Shown here: positions 1 to 5,302 of the stretch, piece after piece
Numbering within the stretch: position 1 is the first letter of the stretch
How the letters are laid out: every line of letters starts with the position of its first letter
From: Actinomycetes bacterium
Lineage (GTDB): Bacteria; Actinomycetota; Aquicultoria; CAJVYJ01; JAUVQD01
Reading direction: 5' to 3'
Length of the DNA: 5,302 bases
Assembly: GCA_030666075.1 (NCBI GenBank)
Contig: DAOUYN010000084.1
Span: 1 to 5,302, forward strand
The notes under the pieces: model-generated
What the model was told of the DNA's origin: nothing
What the model saw: the letters and a program-made list of their open reading frames with translations, nothing else
The model's database searches: none
Made by a program: the position numbers and the translations under genes

Positions 1-257
1 CCGGGCGGGATCGTAGAGATATCGAACCCGATGACCGCGCGGCTATTTCGACCGGTGTTCTTCTTCGGATCCTGCGATTCGATCTCTAACTCGTTCTTAA
101 CGCCATAATTGAGGTCTTGCTTGTCCTGCTTGAGCATGGCGTCTTTAGTCGCCGAAAAAGTGATGCTGTTGATGACGGCCCCGGCTGGGGTTACCGTCAA
201 CGACAGCAATACACTGATGAAGCCTATCCAAGCTGCGGTTTTCGCCCGTTTTATCAC
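1..257 (-). CDS. Secreted DNRLRE-domain protein, N-terminal part (cut by window edge)
   Basis: This open frame is too short to stand out, but it reads well as a secreted protein. From a GTG at 257 it gives 85 codons and runs off the window. Residues 1-27 form a classic Sec signal peptide: a basic start (MIKRAK), a hydrophobic core (WIGFISVLLSL) and a likely signal peptidase I site after Ala-Gly-Ala at 25-27. The mature part begins VINSITFSATKDAML, then shows NYG at 50-52, LEIES at 57-61, and NSRAVIGFDISTIPPG from 71. This pattern (a DA motif, an NYG motif, a short Leu-rich strand, then R-x-x-x-x-FD-x-S-x-IP) is typical of the start of DNRLRE/CBM96-like beta-sandwich domains in cell-surface and extracellular proteins. 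GTG is the first usual start codon after an in-frame TAG at 284-282. No Shine-Dalgarno sequence is visible before it. Its substrate or partner cannot be inferred. It lies 54 bases after tpiA on the same strand. Confidence 0.72.
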   Translation of the reverse strand, partial: MIKRAKTAAWIGFISVLLSLTVTPAGAVINSITFSATKDAMLKQDKQDLNYGVKNELEIESQDPKKNTGRNSRAVIGFDISTIPP

Positions 258-311
258 AGGATAAAAATACAGGCTATGCAGCTATCTGGCAATCAAGCGC
301 CGGGCTATCGT

Positions 312-1073
312 CTAGTATTTGATGAGCGAAACAAAGTCCTCGGCGCTGAGGCTGGCTCCGCCGACAAGAGCCCCGTCGATCTCGGGCTCCTCCATCAATC
401 TGCTGACGTTGCCGGGTTTGACGCTGCCGCCATAGAGTATGCGGACCTTCTGGGCCGTTTCCGCCCCATTGAGCGAACCGACCACTTCCCGAATATGACG
501 GATGACCTCATTGGCGTCCTTGGGTTCGGCCACTCGACCGGTGCCGATAGCCCAAATAGGTTCATAAGCGATGACGAGGCTCTCAGAGAAGTCTCCATCG
601 ACGCCCGCCAAGCCCCCTTTGATCTGTGCGGCAACCACATCGGTCGTCCGGCCGGATTCCCGTTCTTCCAGGTTCTCCCCGACGCAGAGGATAGGTTTGA
701 TCCCGTGACCCAGAGCGGCGTGGAGCCGTTTATTGACGGTGTCATTGGTCTCCCCGAAAAACTGACGTCTCTCCGAGTGACCGACGATGACATACTCAAC
801 GTCCAGCTGCTTGAGCATGAGCGGGGAGATCTCTCCCGTGTACGCCCCTTCGTCCTCCCAAAAGACGTTTTGAGCGCCCAGCTTCATCTCGTATTTATCG
901 TATTCGAGGGTGACGCCCACACTCTTGAGCGCTGTGAATGGTGGACAAACGACGACCTCGACAGCGGTACTCCCGTCGAGATCGTTTCCTATGGCCCGGA
1001 CGAGATCGACGGCCTCGGCCGCATTCTTGTGCATCTTCCAATTACCGGCCATCATCGGCTTTCTTTTTGCCAT
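312..1073 (-). CDS. tpiA: Triosephosphate isomerase
   Basis: This cytoplasmic enzyme interconverts dihydroxyacetone phosphate and glyceraldehyde 3-phosphate in glycolysis and gluconeogenesis. The product is 253 residues, normal for the family, and a complete TIM barrel. Visible signatures are GNWKM at 10-14 with substrate-binding Asn11 and Lys13, VGHSERR at 97-103 with the catalytic His99, AYEPIWAIGTG at 169-179 with the catalytic Glu171 and the mobile loop 6, YGGSVKP at 214-220, and the phosphate-binding GALVGGASL at 234-242. The frame stays open upstream to 1169, but ATG at 1073 fits the family start (MAKRKPMMAGNWKM) and has AGGGGG six bases before it; the longer frame would run back into pgk. 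The start is 10 bases after the pgk stop, so the two are almost certainly co-transcribed. It ends with TAG. Nothing is unusual in the protein. Confidence 0.97.
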   Translation of the reverse strand: MAKRKPMMAGNWKMHKNAAEAVDLVRAIGNDLDGSTAVEVVVCPPFTALKSVGVTLEYDKYEMKLGAQNVFWEDEGAYTGEISPLMLKQLDVEYVIVGHSERRQFFGETNDTVNKRLHAALGHGIKPILCVGENLEERESGRTTDVVAAQIKGGLAGVDGDFSESLVIAYEPIWAIGTGRVAEPKDANEVIRHIREVVGSLNGAETAQKVRILYGGSVKPGNVSRLMEEPEIDGALVGGASLSAEDFVSLIKY

Positions 1074-1079
1074 AACCAG

Positions 1080-1085
1080 CCCCCT
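1080..1085 (-). promoter_or_regulatory. Ribosome binding site of tpiA
   Basis: AGGGGG lies six bases before the ATG at 1073 and overlaps the TAG stop of pgk (TAGGGGG). It settles the tpiA start against the longer open frame upstream and suggests translational coupling with pgk. Confidence 0.7.
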
Positions 1086-2352
1086 ATTCTCTGTCTTCCA
1101 GGGCCTCAACGCCCGGCAACGACCGGCCTTCAAGGATCTTGAGGCTGGCCCCGCCGCCGGTTGAGGCAAAGGACACTTTGTCTTCCATATTGAACATCTT
1201 CAGGGCCGCGAGTGAATCGCCGCCGCCCACTATCGTCAATGAGCCGTATCCGGCTGCTTCCGAGACTGACCGAGCGACCGCCTTCGTCCCTTGGGCGAAT
1301 TGAGGTATCTCAAAGACGCCCATCGGCCCATTCCAAAAGACCGTCTTAGCGGAGACCAGGACTTGGCTGAAGATATCGATCGTCTCGGGGCCTATATCGA
1401 GACCAAGCCAGTTTTCCGGGATAGAGTCGGCCGATACGAGCTTATAGTCGGCCGCCTCGGAAATCTCGCTCGCCGCAATGATATCTGTCGGCAAATACAA
1501 GTTGACTTTGTTGCGCTGGGCTTTCTCCATCATCTCTTTGGCCGCGTCCAATTGATCGAGCTCCACGATCGAGGAACCGATATTGTACCCCTTGGCCTTG
1601 AGGAACGTGAAGCACATACCGCCGCCGGCCACGATGCCGTCGACGACATCCAAAAAGCGATCGATCACTTTGATCTTGTCCGATATCTTGTTGCCTCCGA
1701 GGCAGGCGATAAAGGGGCGCTTAGGGTTCCTTAGAAACTGCTTGATGACGCTGACTTCTTTTTCAAGCAGCAGCCCGGCCACGGACGGCAAGTACTCTGT
1801 CACCCCGACAGTGGACGCGTGCGCCCGGTGAGCAACTCCGAAGGCGTCATTGACAAAAACCTCGGCCAACCCGGCCAGTTTTTTGGCAAAGAAGCGGTCA
1901 TTGGACGACTCGCCCTCATTGAAGCGTAAGTTTTCCAAGAGCATGACCTGGCCATCCTCAAGTTCCTCGGTGGCTTGTGGTACATCACCGTCGACGGTCG
2001 AGTCCATGAACCGCACATCCGTATCGAGAAGTTCGGCCAGCCTGGCCGCGACCGGCGCCAGACTGAACTCCGGCAGCCGCTGCCCGTTCGGGCGACCCAG
2101 ATGGCTGGCAAGGATGACTCTCGCCCCTCGTTTTCGGAGCAATTCGATCGTCGGGATGGCCGCTCGTATCCGACTATCATCAACGACGCGTTCCCCATCG
2201 AGCGGGATGTTAAAATCCACGCGCACCAGGACGCGGCGGCCCCGGACGTCGATCTGCTCAACTGTTTTCTTCGGAAAAAACTCTCGGGCGGCCTCTATTC
2301 GCGCTGCCCCCGACGCCGGCCCCGGCGCCGCTCGGAATCCTTCTCCCACCAC
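1084..2352 (-). CDS. pgk: Phosphoglycerate kinase with N-terminal extension
   Basis: This cytoplasmic enzyme transfers phosphate from 1,3-bisphosphoglycerate to ADP, making ATP and 3-phosphoglycerate. From GTG at 2352 it is 422 residues, against about 395-400 for most bacterial enzymes. The core is complete: RVDFNIPLD at 44-52, SHLGRP at 83-88, LLENLRF at 138-144, [13 protein letters not shown] at 168-180, GGNKISDK at 219-226, WNGPMGVFE at 340-348, the nucleotide-binding GGGDS at 376-380, and STGGGASLK at 397-405. The family normally begins near KKTVEQID (residue 28), so about 26 extra residues, rich in Ala, Gly and Pro, precede it. No ATG, GTG or TTG occurs between 2346 and the conserved core, so the extension cannot be removed by moving the start. 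GTG at 2352 is five bases, and GTG at 2349 eight bases, after AAGGAG; either may be the start. GTG at 2358 overlaps that site and is unlikely. The gene begins 9 bases after gap. Confidence 0.96.
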   Translation of the reverse strand: MVGEGFRAAPGPASGAARIEAAREFFPKKTVEQIDVRGRRVLVRVDFNIPLDGERVVDDSRIRAAIPTIELLRKRGARVILASHLGRPNGQRLPEFSLAPVAARLAELLDTDVRFMDSTVDGDVPQATEELEDGQVMLLENLRFNEGESSNDRFFAKKLAGLAEVFVNDAFGVAHRAHASTVGVTEYLPSVAGLLLEKEVSVIKQFLRNPKRPFIACLGGNKISDKIKVIDRFLDVVDGIVAGGGMCFTFLKAKGYNIGSSIVELDQLDAAKEMMEKAQRNKVNLYLPTDIIAASEISEAADYKLVSADSIPENWLGLDIGPETIDIFSQVLVSAKTVFWNGPMGVFEIPQFAQGTKAVARSVSEAAGYGSLTIVGGGDSLAALKMFNMEDKVSFASTGGGASLKILEGRSLPGVEALEDRE

Positions 2353-2357
2353 GAACA

Positions 2358-2361
2358 CTCC

Positions 2362-2363
<2 letters not shown>
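2358..2363 (-). promoter_or_regulatory. Ribosome binding site of pgk
   Basis: AAGGAG overlaps the TAA stop of gap (TAAGGAG). It is five bases before GTG 2352 and eight before GTG 2349, which supports one of these as the pgk start and suggests coupled translation with gap. Confidence 0.7.
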
Positions 2364-3351
<988 letters not shown>

Positions 3352-3355
3352 TTAG

Positions 3356-3360
3356 CCTCC
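3356..3360 (-). promoter_or_regulatory. Ribosome binding site of gap
   Basis: GGAGG, preceded by AGG, lies four bases before the ATG at 3351. It is among the strongest Shine-Dalgarno sequences in the window, consistent with high expression of a glycolytic gene. Confidence 0.75.
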
Positions 3361-3377
3361 CTGTTGCTCACTACTAC

Positions 3378-3383
3378 ACTATA
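3378..3383 (-). promoter_or_regulatory. Possible -10 element of an internal gap promoter
   Basis: TATAGT on the minus strand, next to the whiA stop, is one base from the TATAAT consensus and sits 26 bases before the gap start, leaving room for a short leader with the GGAGG site. No good -35 box is seen about 17 bases upstream. A separate promoter for the glycolytic genes would make biological sense, but an AT-rich spot like this could arise by chance. Confidence 0.2.
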
Positions 3384-3726
3384 ATTTGGCCGCATACGCC
3401 TGCAGCCGACTGATCCGATGGTACGCAGCCGATTTCGTCAGTTTCGGCTGACAAGCTTCCCCCAGCTCGACCAGGTTCGCTTGCGGGTTAGATAGCCGAG
3501 TTTCGGCTATCTCCTGCAAGGCCAGGGGGAGCTTGGCCAGCCCCACCATGGCCTCTATCTTGCCAATATCGCGTATCTGCTCTAACGCCGCCTTGACGGC
3601 TTTGTTGAGATTGGCCGTATCGCAATTGACCAGACGGTTGACGGTCGAGCGGACTCCCTTGACCGTACGCATGTCTTCCCAAGCCAATGTGGCCGAATAA
3701 GCACCGATAAAAGTGAGAGAGTCCAC
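3379..3726 (-). CDS. whiA: WhiA C-terminal DNA-binding part, separated by in-frame stop
   Basis: This is the second half of WhiA, in the same reading frame as the N-terminal half. Read from just after the TAA (3738) it gives 119 residues; from the first start codon, GTG at 3726, it gives 115. The segment from FIGAYSATLAWEDMR through STVNRLVNCDTANLNKAV is the highly conserved WhiA linker and motif region. The end, ANLVELGEACQPKLTKSAAYHRISRL, is the WhiA-type helix-turn-helix, with the family's serine-containing turn. No stop or frame break is visible within it. GTG at 3726 is 12 bases after the TAA and has no clear ribosome binding site, so separate synthesis would depend on reinitiation by ribosomes ending at the TAA. 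The alternatives are a disabled gene, or an error in the sequence or assembly. It ends with TAG, 27 bases before gap. Confidence 0.75.
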   Translation of the reverse strand: MDSLTFIGAYSATLAWEDMRTVKGVRSTVNRLVNCDTANLNKAVKAALEQIRDIGKIEAMVGLAKLPLALQEIAETRLSNPQANLVELGEACQPKLTKSAAYHRISRLQAYAAKL

Positions 3727-3738
3727 GATAGCTTGCGC

Positions 3739-3741
3739 TTA
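3739..3741 (-). other. In-frame TAA interrupting whiA
   Basis: The frame reads Leu-Lys-stop-Ala-Gln-Ala-Ile-Val-Asp. In intact WhiA proteins the equivalent stretch reads approximately YLK-E-x-x-x-I, from memory of the family, so the stop falls where Glu is usual. GAA to TAA needs a single base change. The frame is otherwise continuous from 4314 to 3379, 312 codons in all, the length of a normal whiA gene. Confidence 0.85.
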
Positions 3742-4314
3742 TTTCAAGTATAACGTGTACCGGTTCCGTTTTTCTATCACTCTGGCTCGAATCTCGAAGC
3801 GATTAAAAAGTTCTTGGGCCGTCATGGCCAATTGATAGCTCTCCGTCACCAATTCGAGGTGATATTGCCCGCGCGGATGAGAAACGAATCCCCCTCCCAA
3901 GAAAAGCCCGCGAGCAAAAGAAGCGGCGCAACAATCGGATTTGGTCAACCTCCCCGGTATTTCCGCTCTCAGATTAAGTGAGTCGTCGAGAACCCCCAGT
4001 TCATTAAGGACCTGCGCCAGTCCGGGGCGCTCATCGATGTATAGCAGGTAGTTATTGGCCTGGCTCAACCGCGACCGGCGCACCGATATCTCGCCGCTGA
4101 CATCGAAGAGGTCGGAAAAGAAACGCAGGCTCTTTCGCGTCACCGCCGCATTCTCTGACGACAAGTGGAGCGAGCAGCGGCCGGCGCCGTGAAGATGAAG
4201 GCGCCCGTCGACGCGGACTAGAGCGGCTAGCTCAGCCGTACGGCAGCACCGCTTACCCGGCCAGTGATGGGCCAGCTCGTCCTTAACCTGATGTGAAAAG
4301 GATGCTTCTTTCAT
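3739..4314 (-). CDS. whiA: WhiA N-terminal LAGLIDADG-like part, ending at in-frame stop
   Basis: WhiA is a DNA-binding protein known as a sporulation regulator in Streptomyces and linked to cell division and chromosome segregation in Bacillus. Its N-terminal domain resembles LAGLIDADG homing endonucleases but is not known to cut DNA. This part has 191 residues and holds that whole domain. It starts with the family signature SFSHQVKDELA at 5-15. It carries both degenerate LAGLIDADG helices, CCRTAELAALVRVDG at 23-37 and CCAASFARGLFLGGGFVSHP at 128-147, and the typical YHLEL at 151-155. It ends at RYTLYLK (185-191), where a family member would run into the linker and helix-turn-helix. The ATG at 4314 overlaps the yvcK stop (ATGA), a typical coupled start; only a weak GAG precedes it. 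Without the next half it would probably lack specific DNA binding. Confidence 0.88.
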   Translation of the reverse strand: MKEASFSHQVKDELAHHWPGKRCCRTAELAALVRVDGRLHLHGAGRCSLHLSSENAAVTRKSLRFFSDLFDVSGEISVRRSRLSQANNYLLYIDERPGLAQVLNELGVLDDSLNLRAEIPGRLTKSDCCAASFARGLFLGGGFVSHPRGQYHLELVTESYQLAMTAQELFNRFEIRARVIEKRNRYTLYLK

Positions 4315-5261
4315 AGGATCTCACGCCACAAGGCGCCAAGCTTGTCAGGGTCGTGGCGTGTCGGTTGTCTTTCATCCGTCAGATCCGCTACGATATGATC
4401 CAGCCCCAGCTCCCCAATGGCAGCCGTGTCCACCATGACCGTCTCGGCCCTAGTCACCGGCTCCGTGTGGTCTGTCTTAGATATACCCGTATCACTGGAA
4501 ATCATCAGATCCGGCTCGACCCCGGCCGCCGACCGGAGGGCATCCAGGTGGTCGGTGGCTGTGTAGCCGTCGGTCTCCCCTCGCTGGATGCTGGTATTAC
4601 AGAGGAATACTTTCTTAGCCCGCGCCCCGCGGACGGCCTCCCCGATCTCGTCCACGAGCAAGTTGGCGATTACGCTCGTATAGAGACTGCCGGGGCCTAA
4701 GATGATCGTATCGGCCGACCCCAGAGCGGCCAGGGCCTCCGGACACCCTCGAGCGCCGGCCGGCTCGATACCGACCGCGCGCAGAGGACGGAGCCGATTG
4801 GCGACATTGCATTGGCCGCTCACCCGTGAAGACGCTGATCGTCCCGACTTCGGCCAAGGTTCGACTTCGGCATAGAGCGTCAGCGGCTCCAGGGATGGAG
4901 GAAGGACCCGACCGCTGGCCCCCAGCAATTCACCCGCGGCCGCTAAGCCGGAAACGAAGTCGCCCTCAATATCGATCAGGGCGGACATTATCAGATTACC
5001 CAGCGCGTGACCGCCGAGAGTCTCTCCTTGAGGAAAACGGTACTGGAAAAGGCGCGAAAGAGTCGAGCTGTCGGCCATGGCTACCAGGCAATTACGGCCG
5101 TCACCGGGGGGAAAGCCGCCCAACTCATCTCGGAGCCGCCCGGAGCTACCCCCGTCGTCAGCAACGGTGACGATCGCATCAACCGTTTCGACGACCCTCA
5201 AGAGACTTTTGAGTAAGAGTGGCATTCCGGTCCCGCCACCGACTGCCACCACCCTTCTCAA
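4311..5261 (-). CDS. yvcK: YvcK/CofD-like gluconeogenesis and envelope factor
   Basis: YvcK proteins belong to the CofD-like Rossmann family. In Bacillus, YvcK binds UDP-sugars such as UDP-GlcNAc and is needed for growth on gluconeogenic carbon sources and for normal cell shape; no enzyme activity is firmly known. This 316-residue product has a normal length. Family signatures are VGGGTGMPLLLKSL at 7-20, TVADDGGSSGRLRDELG at 32-48, PPGDGRNCLVAMAD at 51-64, GGHALGNLIMSAL at 83-95, ILGPGSLYTSVIANLLV at 187-203 and GETDGYTATDH at 228-238, followed by RHDPDKLGALW near the end. The start is TTG at 5261, whose last bases form the rapZ stop (TTGA), with AAGGA about 12 bases upstream. GTG at 5252 or 5249 is possible, but would leave a shorter N-terminal strand. 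The gene ends with TGA inside the whiA start (ATGA). Its position between rapZ and whiA is the usual one. Confidence 0.95.
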   Translation of the reverse strand: MRRVVAVGGGTGMPLLLKSLLRVVETVDAIVTVADDGGSSGRLRDELGGFPPGDGRNCLVAMADSSTLSRLFQYRFPQGETLGGHALGNLIMSALIDIEGDFVSGLAAAGELLGASGRVLPPSLEPLTLYAEVEPWPKSGRSASSRVSGQCNVANRLRPLRAVGIEPAGARGCPEALAALGSADTIILGPGSLYTSVIANLLVDEIGEAVRGARAKKVFLCNTSIQRGETDGYTATDHLDALRSAAGVEPDLMISSDTGISKTDHTEPVTRAETVMVDTAAIGELGLDHIVADLTDERQPTRHDPDKLGALWREIL

Positions 5262-5302
5262 GCGCGTTCGAAATCCTTGCCGATGTCGCGATGACGGGCG
5301 GT
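5258..5302 (-). CDS. rapZ: RapZ C-terminal end (partial)
   Basis: Only the last 14 codons lie in the window, reading TARHRDIGKDFERA and ending with TGA. RapZ (YvcJ) is a P-loop nucleotide-binding protein. In Enterobacteria it acts as an RNase adaptor for small RNAs that control glucosamine-6-phosphate synthase, and its C-terminal domain senses the amino sugar. The HRDI stretch followed by a short charged tail matches the RapZ C-terminus. Position supports the call: rapZ normally stands directly before yvcK and whiA, and here its stop overlaps the yvcK start by four bases (TTGA). The fragment is too short for motif proof, so the assignment rests on both together. Confidence 0.75.
   Translation of the reverse strand, partial: TARHRDIGKDFERA

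Noticed and set aside
258..300. A promoter for the secreted-protein gene (TTGATT at 296-291 with TGTATT at 271-266, minus strand).
   Set aside because: The spacing of 19 bases is poor, and the start codon would lie only about 8 bases after the -10 box.
258..311. A rho-independent terminator after tpiA (a TTTTT run at 267-263, minus strand).
   Set aside because: The only stems upstream of the T run are about three base pairs (GCT/AGC and GGC/GCC), too weak to support a terminator.
117..1142. A 341-codon open frame on the plus strand, opposite tpiA.
   Set aside because: It is antisense to a clear tpiA and to the start of the secreted-protein gene, shows no recognisable motifs, and is the expected shadow of a GC-biased coding strand. 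The same applies to plus-strand frames opposite pgk, gap and yvcK.
1074..1169. A longer tpiA starting at 1169.
   Set aside because: The extra 32 residues overlap the pgk 3' end, have no family similarity, and the ATG at 1073 has a proper ribosome binding site.
3380..3385. A perfect TATAAT on the plus strand next to the whiA stop.
   Set aside because: No -35 box lies at a suitable distance and there is no plus-strand gene downstream; it is most likely chance.
4800..4870. A possible frameshift in yvcK near residues 132-150, where the sequence is less typical and another frame stays open for 80 codons.
   Set aside because: The main frame continues with VSGQCNVA and GIEPAG-x-x-x-CPEAL, matching the variable middle part of many YvcK proteins, so no frameshift is needed.

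Overview
The window is a compact stretch of a bacterial chromosome, roughly 55-58% GC by eye, with every supported gene on the minus strand. In transcription order (high to low coordinates) it holds: the last codons of rapZ, yvcK, whiA, gap, pgk, tpiA, and the first 85 codons of a secreted DNRLRE-type protein. There is no gene-free stretch over 300 bases; the longest gap is 54 bases, between tpiA and the secreted-protein gene. I see no tRNA, rRNA, CRISPR array, insertion sequence or prophage.

The order rapZ-yvcK-whiA followed by gap-pgk-tpiA is a known arrangement, best known from Actinobacteria; the rapZ-yvcK-whiA part is also common in Firmicutes. WhiA itself is largely a Gram-positive-type gene that also occurs in Thermotogae, Chloroflexi and several uncultured phyla. 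The proteins do not look typically actinobacterial, and a secreted DNRLRE protein follows tpiA where secG often sits. A Chloroflexota-like or candidate-phylum bacterium is possible, but this is a weak inference.

Region by region: 5258-5302 is the RapZ C-terminus; 4311-5261 is YvcK, starting at TTG and overlapping rapZ by four bases; 3379-4314 is whiA, broken by one in-frame TAA; 2362-3351, 1084-2352 and 312-1073 are gap, pgk and tpiA, separated by 9-10 bases and each with a good ribosome binding site; 1-257 is the secreted protein, cut by the window edge.

Functionally, rapZ, yvcK and whiA form a regulatory group (nucleotide-binding adaptor, central-carbon and envelope factor, DNA-binding protein). 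The next three genes encode consecutive or connected steps of lower glycolysis and gluconeogenesis. The spacing suggests one transcript, perhaps with an extra promoter before gap. The main oddity is whiA: both halves are well conserved and in the same frame, but one TAA separates the LAGLIDADG-like domain from the helix-turn-helix domain. A second oddity is an Ala/Gly-rich N-terminal extension on phosphoglycerate kinase that no alternative start codon removes.
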